Shown in pieces: positions 51,805 to 60,465 of a DNA stretch of 64,000 nt (its first letter is position 1; every line of letters begins with the position of its first letter). The stretch covers positions 1-64,000 of the forward strand of contig CALBCJ010000005.1 in the NCBI GenBank assembly GCA_937926975.1, read 5' to 3'. The stretch comes from an uncultured Propionibacteriaceae bacterium (GTDB lineage: Bacteria > Actinomycetota > Actinomycetes > Propionibacteriales > Propionibacteriaceae). Below the pieces are notes generated by a model. It ran no database searches. It saw only the letters and a program-made list of their open reading frames with translations, and had not been told where the DNA came from. The translations under genes were made by a program, and so were the position numbers.

Positions 51805-53334
51805 CTACTCGGCGGGGTCGGGCGCCGAGGCCTCGGCAGCTGCAGCCGGTGCCTCCGATCCGGAGCCGCCACCGCTGCGGCGCCGGCGTCGGCGCCGCTT
51901 GGTGGGGCCGTCGCTGCCTTCCGGTGCCTCGACCGTGACCACGTCGCCCTCACGGCGGCGCACCCTCTCGCGCCGCTTGCCGTCGGAGTCACGCTTGCCC
52001 TCGCCACGCTTGCCCTTGCCCCGGCGGCTCGACCGCTCGCTGTCGCGCTCGCGGGGCAACGAGGTCGCGATCCGGCCCTTCGTCCCCTCCGGGATCTGCA
52101 GGTCGCTGAGCAGGTGCGGCGAGGTCGAGTACGACTCGGCCAGCTCGGTGAACGGAAGATCCAGGATCCGGTTGATCACCTTCCAGCGGGTCACGTCCGG
52201 CCAGTCGACCAGGGTGACTGCGACCCCGGTGTTCCCGGCCCGGCCAGTCCGTCCGATCCGGTGCACGTACGTCTTCTCGTCGTCGGGGCACTCGTAGTTC
52301 ACCACGTGACTGACCTGGGCCACGTCGATACCCCGGGCTGCGACGTCCGTGGCGACGATGACCTGCGCCTTGCCGTCACGGAACTTCTTGAGCGCCTTCT
52401 CCCGAGCCACCTGGGTCAGGTCACCGTGGATGCAGGTGGCCTGGAAGCCACGGTCCACCAGTTCGTCGGTGAGCCGCTGCACCGTGCGCTTGGTCCGGCA
52501 GAAGATCATCACTCGGGAGGCACCGGGCACCTGGAGCAGCTTGGCGACGATCTCCGGCTTGTCCAGGTCGTGCGCCTGGTAGACGAACTGAGTGGTGTCA
52601 GGAACCGTGGCCGAGGCGTCGTGGGCCTCGGCCCGGATGTTCACCGGGTGCGACAGGTGAGTCCGGGCCAGAGCCACGATCGCGGCCGGCATGGTGGCCG
52701 AGAACAGCAGCGTCTGACGGCTCACTGGCGTCATCGCGACCAGGCGCTCGACATCGGGCAGGAAGCCCAGGTCCAGCATCTCGTCGGCCTCGTCCAGCAC
52801 CAGCACCCGGACCTGGGAGAGGTCCAGAGCCCGGCGGTCGGCGAGGTCGAGCAGCCGGCCGGGGGTCCCGACGACCACCTCGACGCCCTCGCTGAGGGCA
52901 CTCAGCTGCGGCTCGTACCCCACACCGCCGTACACGGTCAGCACTCGGGCCTGGCGCACGGCAGCGGCAACCTCAAGGTCGCGAGCTACCTGCAGGGCCA
53001 GCTCCCGGGTGGGGCACATCACCAGGGCCTGCGGCTTGCCGGGTGCCTCCAGCTGCTCAAACGCCGGCTCGGCCGGAACGGTGATCCGCTGCAGCAGGGG
53101 GATCCCGAAGGCCAGGGTCTTCCCGGTCCCGGTGCGGGCCTGACCGATCATGTCGGTGCCCTGGACCGCGATCGGGATCGACATCGCCTGAATCGGGAAC
53201 GGGTGAGTGATCCCCACCCGGGCTAGGGCCTCGGTGATCTCGGGGCTCACCCCGAGGTCGTCGAACGTGGTGGGGGAGTCAGTACCGCCGGTCTGGCCTG
53301 GGTCGGCGGTGACGGCGTCGTCGAAACTAGTCAG
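51805..53334 (-). CDS. DEAD-box RNA helicase
   Basis: A 509-aa helicase if translation begins at CTG 53334. Motifs: FDDLGVSPEITEALARVGITHPFPIQ (Q motif), ARTGTGKT, PTRELALQ, DEAD in VLDEADEMLDLGF, SAT, and HRIGRTGRAG. The C-terminal tail is basic (KRRRRRRRSGGG). The first standard start codon, GTG 53250, would remove the conserved Phe of the Q motif, so a start further upstream is needed. No ATG, GTG or TTG is found in frame nearby, but CTG 53334 follows GAAGG by 7 nt and gives MTSFDDAV. Similar to actinobacterial RhlE/DeaD proteins. Confidence 0.9.
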   Translation of the reverse strand: MTSFDDAVTADPGQTGGTDSPTTFDDLGVSPEITEALARVGITHPFPIQAMSIPIAVQGTDMIGQARTGTGKTLAFGIPLLQRITVPAEPAFEQLEAPGKPQALVMCPTRELALQVARDLEVAAAVRQARVLTVYGGVGYEPQLSALSEGVEVVVGTPGRLLDLADRRALDLSQVRVLVLDEADEMLDLGFLPDVERLVAMTPVSRQTLLFSATMPAAIVALARTHLSHPVNIRAEAHDASATVPDTTQFVYQAHDLDKPEIVAKLLQVPGASRVMIFCRTKRTVQRLTDELVDRGFQATCIHGDLTQVAREKALKKFRDGKAQVIVATDVAARGIDVAQVSHVVNYECPDDEKTYVHRIGRTGRAGNTGVAVTLVDWPDVTRWKVINRILDLPFTELAESYSTSPHLLSDLQIPEGTKGRIATSLPRERDSERSSRRGKGKRGEGKRDSDGKRRERVRRREGDVVTVEAPEGSDGPTKRRRRRRRSGGGSGSEAPAAAAEASAPDPAE

Positions 53335-53444
53335 GGTCGTACCTTCGCTGGTGGCCGGCCCGTCAAGGCCGGAGATGGTCTCGCCAGCACCGCACCGACG
53401 GAGTCGGGGTGCCGGTATCGAGCCGTACGGTGTGCACGGCTAGC

Positions 53445-53457
53445 CGCTAGTCTAGCG
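53445..53457. promoter_or_regulatory. Palindrome CGCTAG-T-CTAGCG upstream of the helicase
   Basis: Perfect 6-bp arms about 110 nt upstream of the proposed helicase start and 32 nt beyond the DUF3107 stop. It could be part of the helicase promoter region; no other support. Confidence 0.35.
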
Positions 53458-53488
53458 ACTTTGTGACCTGCGACGCAGCGAGGCGGGC

Positions 53489-53713
53489 TCAGAGGCTGCC
53501 AAAGCCGACGGGCCGGGCATGCTCCTGGCCCAGCTCCAGGTAGGCGACCCGGGCCCCGGGGATCAGCACCGTACGGCCCTTGGTGTCGGTCAGCGTCAGC
53601 AGCCCGCCGTCGGTGACGGCTTGTGTCAGCTCGGCTGCGATCTCATCGGCCGGGCGGTCTGTCTCCAGGCTCACCTCACGGCTCGAGTGGACGATGCCGA
53701 CCTTGATCTCCAC
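53489..53713 (-). CDS. DUF3107 family small protein
   Basis: A 74-aa protein, MEIKVGIVHSSREVSLETD onward, matching the short actinobacterial DUF3107 family, often found beside a DEAD-box helicase. All-beta/alpha fold; function unknown. ATG 53713 follows gggga. Confidence 0.88.
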   Translation of the reverse strand: MEIKVGIVHSSREVSLETDRPADEIAAELTQAVTDGGLLTLTDTKGRTVLIPGARVAYLELGQEHARPVGFGSL

Positions 53714-53786
53714 GGGTTCCCCTTTCGCTGGTCCAGCACAGAGCCTGCCACACCCCAGCGCTGGCCGGGTCGCTGTTCGCCATCGG

Positions 53787-54875
53787 CTAAGCCGTCAGCC
53801 CCAGCGCGTCCAGCTCGTCCCGGGAGGCCTTGCGAACCACGATCCGGGTCCAGGCCCCGACATAGATCCGGTCATCGGGGCCGAGCTCGGTCCGGCCGGT
53901 GATCGGCGAAGTGGGCAGGGGCCCGGCCGAGGGAGCCACGTACGTGCCGTTGGCCGAGTTCAGGTCCTCCACGTACCAGCGGCTGCCGTCGGTCACGATC
54001 CGGGCCTGGGCCCGGCTGCAGCCCGAGTCGACGCCGCAGTCAACCTGGGGGTAGATGTTGCGGCTCCGGGAGAGGCGTCCGACCAGGTTCTCGGTGCCGA
54101 GCCGGTAGGTCGTCGGCAGTCCCACCGAGGGCATTGGCTCGGGGCTCTGCTGCACCTCGTACCAGTCGGGGTCGATCCAGACCTCAGCCACGTACGCCTC
54201 GGCCCGAGGGGCTGGTCGCCCAGAGGTCGGAGTGTCGTCATCCGGCTGGGCGTCTGCTGGGGCGGGAACGGGGTCTGCCGCAGGTGCCTGCTGGTCGGGA
54301 GCGGGCTGGTCCACGGGGGCTGCGGGAGGCTGGTCCACTGGGGCTGCGGACTGGTTCGTGGGGTCGGCCGGGGCAGCGTCGGCAGCGGCACTCGTCGGCT
54401 CGGCCGGCTTGCCGTTCTGAGCGGTCGGGGCGGGGGGGCCGTCACCCAGCCAGTCAGTCTCCGGGGCGGGGGCTTCGGTGCCGGACAGGTCGCTCACGGG
54501 CTTCTCCTCGGTGGTGGGGTGCAGCCCTAGCATACCGGCCAGGTCGGTCCGGGGCAGGGTGCCAGTGGTGTAGTCGTAGCCGCAGGCCTCGCAGAAGAGA
54601 GCGTCGGCGGGGTTGGGGGTGCGGCAGTGGGGGCAGCGCTGGGAGGCTGGCGGGGGCGTACCCGGGCGGACCGGTCCTGGGGGACCCGGGCGTACGGGTC
54701 CTGGGGCGGCTGCCCGGACAGGCCCCGGAGGGGATGGGCGGACCGCCCCTGGGGGAGCCGCGTGGACGGGCCCCGGGGCAGCGGCGGGCGGGGGAGCCGG
54801 GTGCACCGGCAGCCCGCACACGTCGCAGTAGTCATCGGTGGTCGAGTGGTGCCCGGCCTCGCAGGTTCCGGCCAT
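53787..54875 (-). CDS. FHA-domain protein with two zinc ribbons
   Basis: A 362-aa protein. Residues 5-20 (CEAGHHSTTDDYCDVC) and 81-98 (CPHC...CEAC) are putative zinc-binding modules separated by a Pro-rich stretch with PGPVR repeats. An acidic Ala/Pro linker leads to a C-terminal FHA domain (~262-350, NLVGRLSRSRNIYPQVDC, SRAQARI, NSANGTYV). FHA domains bind phosphothreonine. Last gene of the kinase operon; its ATG overlaps the vWA stop by 1 nt. It probably reads the kinase output. Confidence 0.88.
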   Translation of the reverse strand: MAGTCEAGHHSTTDDYCDVCGLPVHPAPPPAAAPGPVHAAPPGAVRPSPPGPVRAAAPGPVRPGPPGPVRPGTPPPASQRCPHCRTPNPADALFCEACGYDYTTGTLPRTDLAGMLGLHPTTEEKPVSDLSGTEAPAPETDWLGDGPPAPTAQNGKPAEPTSAAADAAPADPTNQSAAPVDQPPAAPVDQPAPDQQAPAADPVPAPADAQPDDDTPTSGRPAPRAEAYVAEVWIDPDWYEVQQSPEPMPSVGLPTTYRLGTENLVGRLSRSRNIYPQVDCGVDSGCSRAQARIVTDGSRWYVEDLNSANGTYVAPSAGPLPTSPITGRTELGPDDRIYVGAWTRIVVRKASRDELDALGLTA

Positions 54876-56155
54876 CAGCCTCGGATCCTCGTAGTCTTCG
54901 TCGACGCGGTGTCGAGAGCCATCTCGTCGACCTTCGCGACATCACGCTTCAGCCGTACGGTGCCCGTGGCGGCGTCCTCCACGTCGACGACCTTGCGCAG
55001 TTTCGCGGTCGCCTCCTCGTTACCGGTCTGCACCGCGAGCTGGATCGCCCGCCCCAGCTTGATGGTGGCGGTCTGGAGATCGCCACCAGACTTGGCAGCG
55101 AGCCCTTCCTGGATCGCTGCCGCCAGCTCGGTCTGCCCGGTGTAGTGCGCCACCTCGGGGCTGATCCGGGCGGTCAGGGTGGGGTCGTTCGACCAGCGGG
55201 CCTTGACCAGGCCCTGAGTGACGACGTTGCTGCCCAGGGCCAGCTGGACCCGGGCTGCCAGCTGCTCCTGGCCGACCGCTCTGGCCGCCAGCCGGACCGC
55301 GATGTGGTAGTCACGCGACTCGTCGCCCCACGAGCCGGTCGGGTAGCCCATGGTGAGCGGGTTGACCGGGGTGGCCCGGGAGGTGAGGTCCTCTACCTGC
55401 GGCGAGACCTGGCGGACGAAGAGAACCTGCGCACCCTGTGGAACCCAGACCCGCAGCTGGGCGTCCGCCACACCGCGAGCCATCGCCTTGCGCATCAGCT
55501 CCAGGAAGACCTGGGGCATCGTCTGGCCCGAGGGAATGATGTCGACCGTCCCGAGCAGGGCCTGGGCGATCTTGCGGATCTCGTCGACCTTCCAGTCGAC
55601 CCCCACACCGCGGCAGTCGACCTGGAACTGGCCCAGGCACTCGCGGATCGCAGCATCAAGCTGGTGCGGGGCCTCGTTGTGGTTCTCCCCGTCGGTCAGC
55701 AGGATCGCATGCTTCTGTGACAGGGGGCCGACCGAGTTGAACAGGGCCTTGGTCACCCTGAGCCAGGAACCGATCGCGGTCCCCCCGTCGGAGCGGAAGA
55801 AGCTGATCGCGTCCTTGGCCTCGCGCCGGGTGGTGTCGTTCATCCGGACCATGCCGGCCCCGCTCTGCACCATCGGGTAGGCGAGGTAGGCCTTGTGGTT
55901 GCCGGCGACGATCGCGAAGTAGGTGCCGTCCAGGATGGCGTCGACGGCGACCATGGCGGCCTGCTTCGCGGCGTGCATGTTGGCGTCACCCATCGAGCCC
56001 GAGGTGTCGACGATGATGATCTCGCCCGCGTCCCCGGAGCCGGTCTGCCCGGCTGCACCAGCGCCGACGCAGTCGATCGTGACGATTGCGTTGACATCCG
56101 TGCCGCCGTCGGTGAGGAACTCGTTCTGGTAGACGGTCGACGTGAACTGTGCCAT
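54875..56155 (-). CDS. vWA-domain protein (TerY-like) of the kinase operon
   Basis: A 426-aa protein. The vWA domain (~45-220) has a complete MIDAS: DTSGSM, Thr in GGTAIGSW, and Asp in LLTDGEN. A beta-rich segment and helical repeats follow, then a C-terminal tail DTASTKTTRIRG rich in Thr. Together with the PP2C and kinase it forms the TerY-P-type triad. ATG 56155 follows gagagga and lies 9 nt after the PP2C stop. The tail Thr residues are candidate phosphorylation sites for FHA binding (inference). Confidence 0.88.
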   Translation of the reverse strand: MAQFTSTVYQNEFLTDGGTDVNAIVTIDCVGAGAAGQTGSGDAGEIIIVDTSGSMGDANMHAAKQAAMVAVDAILDGTYFAIVAGNHKAYLAYPMVQSGAGMVRMNDTTRREAKDAISFFRSDGGTAIGSWLRVTKALFNSVGPLSQKHAILLTDGENHNEAPHQLDAAIRECLGQFQVDCRGVGVDWKVDEIRKIAQALLGTVDIIPSGQTMPQVFLELMRKAMARGVADAQLRVWVPQGAQVLFVRQVSPQVEDLTSRATPVNPLTMGYPTGSWGDESRDYHIAVRLAARAVGQEQLAARVQLALGSNVVTQGLVKARWSNDPTLTARISPEVAHYTGQTELAAAIQEGLAAKSGGDLQTATIKLGRAIQLAVQTGNEEATAKLRKVVDVEDAATGTVRLKRDVAKVDEMALDTASTKTTRIRG

Positions 56156-56164
56156 GCGGTCCTC

Positions 56165-58012
56165 TCAGTGGGCCTCGCGACCCGGTTGCGGTGTATCGGG
56201 GTGACGGTACTCCTCTGCAGCGTCAGCTGCCTGGACCGGGAAGGGAGTCAGATGAGTCCGGTCACCGGGAGCGGTCGGGGGCGGGTCCGCTGGTGTGGGC
56301 ACGGCCGGGTACGGGTACAGCGCTGCGGAGTCGGGCGGAGGCACCGGGCTCGGGGGCACGTACCGCTCCATGGTCGGCTCGGCTGCCTGGGAGGGCTGCT
56401 GCCAGGTCGGGTGAGGCTCGGCCTGGGCCGACTGCCAGGTCGTCGGGGGCGGCTGCTGCCAGGCTGGCGGGGGCGGCTGCTGCCAGGTCGGCTCCGAAGC
56501 GGGCTGTGCCTGCCAGGCGGGCGGCTCGGCGAGCGTACCGGGCTGATCCGTGGCGGACGGGAACCCGGTGGTGGTGCCGGGAAGCGAGCCGCCTTGTGGG
56601 TCCGGCTCCGGCTCCACGAGCGGTCGAGCCTCGGGGGCGTCAGAGGCAGGGCCGGTGCCGGGCTGGCTGTGGTCCTCCTCCGGAGCGGCTGGGGACGGGG
56701 AGCTGGAGACTGTGACGGGCTCTGGGGCCGGGGTGCTGGGGACATCCGCGGCAGCCGGCTCCGGGGCCCGGTACTGGGCTGGGGTGCCGATCCTGGCCAG
56801 GGCGACCGTGATGTTGTCCTTGCCACCCTGCTCGTTGGCCCAGGCCACCATGCTCTCGCAGACATCGACGACGCAGGTCGGGCCGGGCTGCGCTGTGAGG
56901 GCGGTCTGCAGGACCTCACAGATCTCGGCGGGTGTGGAGGCGTAGTTCCAGATCCCGTCGGAGCAGACCAGCAGCCAGCCGTCACCGCAGAGCGTGAGGG
57001 TCGCCACCCGCGGGACCAGGTCTGGTGCGTCGCGTCCCAGCCACTTGGTGATGGCATGGGCACCGAAACCGGCCTCGGCATCCTCCCGAGAGACCCCGGA
57101 CTCGATCCTGTCCTGAGCGACGGAGTCGTCCACGGTCAGCTGGACCGGGTCGCCGGCGTCCGGCAGCCAGTAGACCCGGGAGTCCCCCAGATTCGCCACG
57201 TAGGCCTGCGAGCCGACCACTACAGCGGCGGCGAAGGTGGCGGAGGCGGCGTTGACGCTGTCGGGACTGGTCCTCTCGACGACTGCCCGGTTGGCAGCGG
57301 CAACCGCCTTGATCAGTGACGAGGTCACCGCGGCGAGCTGGGCCTCGACCGGGTCGGCATCGGGAAGGTCCGCCTCCCACAGCTCGTCCCGGGCTGCCTG
57401 GGCTCCCGCCAGGGACGCGACGTCGGAGTCCTCAGAGCTGGAGACGCCGTCACAGACCACGAGCACGGCGCGGCTCCCCGGAGCCTGGTCCGCGGCCAGC
57501 GCCATGGCGTCCTCGTTCTGGGGGTGCCGGGTGCCGCGGTCGCAGACCCCGCCGACCCAGTCCGCAGGCTGCTCGCGGAAGTGGTCACGCTCGCTCTGCG
57601 CCTTGGCTCCGCAGACGGTGCAGTAGCTGTCCTGGTCCACCTCGCCGCCGCACCGGTAGCAGCTGCGCGGTGGGTACAGCTCGGCGTCGGTGTCGGGAGC
57701 CGGGGTCCACTCGACCCCGGGTGGCTGGTACCGCAGCACCGGGTCGTCGCCGGGCAACGGGTCGGGCACGGCTGCAGGACCTGGGTGCCACTCGACTCCC
57801 GGCTGCTGGCCACGGCCCCGGATCCAGCGCTCGATGCTGCTGGGCAGCAGCGTGGACCAGAGAGACTGCTTCTTGGCCGGCCTGGAGGGCGACGCAGGAG
57901 AGGCGGGCGGTGCGGTGACAGGGGGTGGAGCGGCCGACTGGTGCGTGTCGGGCAGCGGGGCGTCACCTGGGCCGGGCAGAGGATCGGGAACCGTGGTCTC
58001 AGGATCAGTCAC
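56165..58012 (-). CDS. PP2C-family Ser/Thr phosphatase with zinc ribbon and WQQP repeats
   Basis: A 615-aa protein: a Pro-rich N-terminus, a zinc ribbon (~118-134, CYRCGGEVDQDSYCTVC), then PP2C (~155-400) with GTRHPQNEDA, VVCDGVSSSED, VANLGDSRVYWL and GGKDNITVALAR carrying the metal Asp residues. The C-terminal ~200 residues are disordered with W-Q-Q-P repeats. GTG 58012 overlaps the kinase stop by 4 nt with GGAG 5 nt upstream; GTG 58024 is an alternative. It likely reverses the PknG-like kinase. Confidence 0.88.
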   Translation of the reverse strand: MTDPETTVPDPLPGPGDAPLPDTHQSAAPPPVTAPPASPASPSRPAKKQSLWSTLLPSSIERWIRGRGQQPGVEWHPGPAAVPDPLPGDDPVLRYQPPGVEWTPAPDTDAELYPPRSCYRCGGEVDQDSYCTVCGAKAQSERDHFREQPADWVGGVCDRGTRHPQNEDAMALAADQAPGSRAVLVVCDGVSSSEDSDVASLAGAQAARDELWEADLPDADPVEAQLAAVTSSLIKAVAAANRAVVERTSPDSVNAASATFAAAVVVGSQAYVANLGDSRVYWLPDAGDPVQLTVDDSVAQDRIESGVSREDAEAGFGAHAITKWLGRDAPDLVPRVATLTLCGDGWLLVCSDGIWNYASTPAEICEVLQTALTAQPGPTCVVDVCESMVAWANEQGGKDNITVALARIGTPAQYRAPEPAAADVPSTPAPEPVTVSSSPSPAAPEEDHSQPGTGPASDAPEARPLVEPEPDPQGGSLPGTTTGFPSATDQPGTLAEPPAWQAQPASEPTWQQPPPPAWQQPPPTTWQSAQAEPHPTWQQPSQAAEPTMERYVPPSPVPPPDSAALYPYPAVPTPADPPPTAPGDRTHLTPFPVQAADAAEEYRHPDTPQPGREAH

Positions 58013-60465
58013 AGCAGGCTCCACTTTCTGGTCTGGTTGGCCTTCTCGACGAGGGCGGTCCGGTGAGCGGGGTCGGTCTCCAAGACAGCCTGGGCCCGGT
58101 ACGCCTGCTCCAGCCGGTCGCGCAGCGCGGCCGAGGTTGCCGGTACGTCCCCGACCGTCGTGCTGGCCTGTGCCCCGCGGGCCCGGACCTCTGCCAGGGC
58201 CCGCTCATAGATCTGCACATCGATCCGGGCCTGGGTGAGCTGGTCGAGCCGGGCGCTGTGGTTTGCCGTCATCGCCTGCTGCAGGTCGGCCAGCCCACTG
58301 CTGTGGGCCAGCAGGTGCTCGGCCTTGAGCCGGCGGGACTCAAGGTAACCGCGGCTGGTGGACGGCACCAGGTCAAGCGCGTCCAGGGTGCCTCGAACAT
58401 CCTGACGCTGGGCCCGGAGCCGAGCCAGGCCGAAGGCCGCCGGGGTGATGTAGTTGGCGTCCGTCGAGGCACAGATCAGGTAGAGGTTCTCGGCCACATC
58501 CGGCTGGCCGCCCATCTCGCAGGCCGTGGCCAGGGCAAGCTTCGGAGCCAGCTCACCTGGCACCTGCCCGTACACGGCGTTGAAGGATGACTGGGCGGTC
58601 TGCCAGTCGCCGGTCCGCAGCGCCCCGATCCCGGACATCCAGACCGCCCGCCACTCCCAGGGGTCGGCGGTCAGCAGCTCGTTGACGAACTGCCGCAGCA
58701 GCTGGTGGTTGTCCATCTCCAGTGCGGTCAGTGCCTTCGCCAGCAGCACCTCGCTCGTGGTCTGCGGGGCGGCGCTCAGAGCAGCCAGCCGCTCGACCGG
58801 GTCCTCCAGGTTGATGGACGCCAGCCAGGCGAACTGCGGGTCGGTGGTGTCTGGCCGCAGCCGTGGCAGCTGGTGCCAGTCGAAGGTGTTGCCGCTGACC
58901 GTGGGAGGCTCGAACAGCAGCGAGGTGGCCGAGCTCTGGGCAATGCCCGGCTGCTGCGACCCGACGACCTCCCGGAGCACTCCGAGCAGCTGGAGCCGCA
59001 GCTCGTCGGACGACACGAAGCGATCGGTCCGGTCCGGTGCGCAGCACTTCAGCAGCAGCCGGTAGAGCGAGTCGTACTCGGCGAACACGGGGACCTGGTC
59101 GACGGGCGGCAGCGTGAACTCGTAGGTGCTCTGGTAGCCGGGAACCTCCGCGGTCAGCACCATCAGGGTCCGCCCGATAGTGAACAGGTCACTAGCCACC
59201 GACGGGCCGAGGGTCGCCACCTCAGGGGCCTGGAAGCCAACCGTCCCGAAGATCGGAGAGTCGTCGTCGCCCTCGCGGCGGACCCCGCCGAGGTCGATCA
59301 GCTTGATCGAGTCCTGGACCTGGATCGCGTTCTCCGGCTTGAAGTCGCAGTAGAGCAGGTGCTGGTCGTGCAGGTAGCTGAAGGCCGGAATCACCTCCAG
59401 GATGTAGGCGATGGCCCAGTCGACGGGGAGCGGGTCGGCAGACCCGTTGTTAGCGGTTCTCCGCTCCTTCAGCAGGTCCTTGAGGGAGCGGCCCCCGACG
59501 AACTCCATCACGATGTAGCCGGCACCCTGGTGGGTGACGAAGTTGTAGATCTCGACGATCAGGGGGTGCTCTACCTGGGCCAGGAACCGCTGCTCGGCAA
59601 TGGTGGCTGCCAGGGCGTCCTCGTCGCCGAGGTTGAGCAGACCCTTCAGCACCACCCAGCGGTCCGAGACGTTCTTGTCCCGGGCCAGGTAGATCCAGCC
59701 CATCCCCCCGTGGGCCAGGCAGCCCTTCACCTCGTACTGCCCGGCGACGAGGTCACCCGGCTGGAGCTTGGGGGTGAAGGAGTACGGGCGGCGGCACTGA
59801 GGGCAGAAGCCCTCCAGCCGCCCCTGCTGCTCACCGTGGGAGCGACCGACCGGGGATCCGCAGGATGGACAGTTGCGCTTGTCCTCCGGGATCACCGGGT
59901 CCTTCATCACGACGCTCTCGGGATCGGTGTCGGGAGCCGGGGGGACGGTCGTCAGACCGGCCCCGAGCCGGGCGGCCCGCAAGCGCTGGGTGTTGCGGAC
60001 CCGTCGCGAGGACCGGCCAGCGCCCGCCCGGGCCGATCCCAGGGCGGTGGACCCGATCAGGTTTGAGGCTCGGGTGACCGAGGTTGCGGCTTTCGAGGAC
60101 GAGGCTGGGGCTGAGACGGTGGCACCGGCGGGAGTTCCGCAGATGTCGCAGTAGCCGTCGATGACCCGGCCCGAGCAGCCTGGCATCCCGCAGGCGCCGG
60201 TGGCGACCTGGGCCGGTGGCGCCTGGGGGATACCCCGCGACGACAAGGGCTGCGGCTGGTAGGGCTGCGATGGCGCCGGCGGGGTGCCCCGGGGCGCGGC
60301 GGGGCCCCTCACCGAGGGGGCACCCCTGACCGAGACGGCGGCCGCGTGAGGACCCCCGACCGAGGCGGCGGCGGCCGAGTGGGCGCCCCCGGGCGCCGGC
60401 ATCCCGCAGATGTCGCAGTAGCCGTCGGCAATCGTGCCTGGGCAGCCAGGCTGACTGCATCTCAT
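58009..60465 (-). CDS. pknG: PknG-like Ser/Thr protein kinase with zinc ribbons and TPR tail
   Basis: An 818-aa protein. Two N-terminal copies of a C-x4-C-x8-C-x2-C ribbon (3-20 and 92-109, both ending DGYCDIC), a rubredoxin-like CxxCG/CxxC (199-224), kinase domain (~243-530), C-terminal TPRs. Kinase features: LAHGGMGWIYLA loop, Lys274, CDFKPEN with Asp374, DLGG with Asp391, FQAPE. The DFKPEN/DLG forms and the rubredoxin are hallmarks of PknG, which senses amino acids and phosphorylates FHA proteins such as GarA. ATG 60465 follows aggagg and overlaps the upstream gene by 3 nt. Confidence 0.93.
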   Translation of the reverse strand: MRCSQPGCPGTIADGYCDICGMPAPGGAHSAAAASVGGPHAAAVSVRGAPSVRGPAAPRGTPPAPSQPYQPQPLSSRGIPQAPPAQVATGACGMPGCSGRVIDGYCDICGTPAGATVSAPASSSKAATSVTRASNLIGSTALGSARAGAGRSSRRVRNTQRLRAARLGAGLTTVPPAPDTDPESVVMKDPVIPEDKRNCPSCGSPVGRSHGEQQGRLEGFCPQCRRPYSFTPKLQPGDLVAGQYEVKGCLAHGGMGWIYLARDKNVSDRWVVLKGLLNLGDEDALAATIAEQRFLAQVEHPLIVEIYNFVTHQGAGYIVMEFVGGRSLKDLLKERRTANNGSADPLPVDWAIAYILEVIPAFSYLHDQHLLYCDFKPENAIQVQDSIKLIDLGGVRREGDDDSPIFGTVGFQAPEVATLGPSVASDLFTIGRTLMVLTAEVPGYQSTYEFTLPPVDQVPVFAEYDSLYRLLLKCCAPDRTDRFVSSDELRLQLLGVLREVVGSQQPGIAQSSATSLLFEPPTVSGNTFDWHQLPRLRPDTTDPQFAWLASINLEDPVERLAALSAAPQTTSEVLLAKALTALEMDNHQLLRQFVNELLTADPWEWRAVWMSGIGALRTGDWQTAQSSFNAVYGQVPGELAPKLALATACEMGGQPDVAENLYLICASTDANYITPAAFGLARLRAQRQDVRGTLDALDLVPSTSRGYLESRRLKAEHLLAHSSGLADLQQAMTANHSARLDQLTQARIDVQIYERALAEVRARGAQASTTVGDVPATSAALRDRLEQAYRAQAVLETDPAHRTALVEKANQTRKWSLL

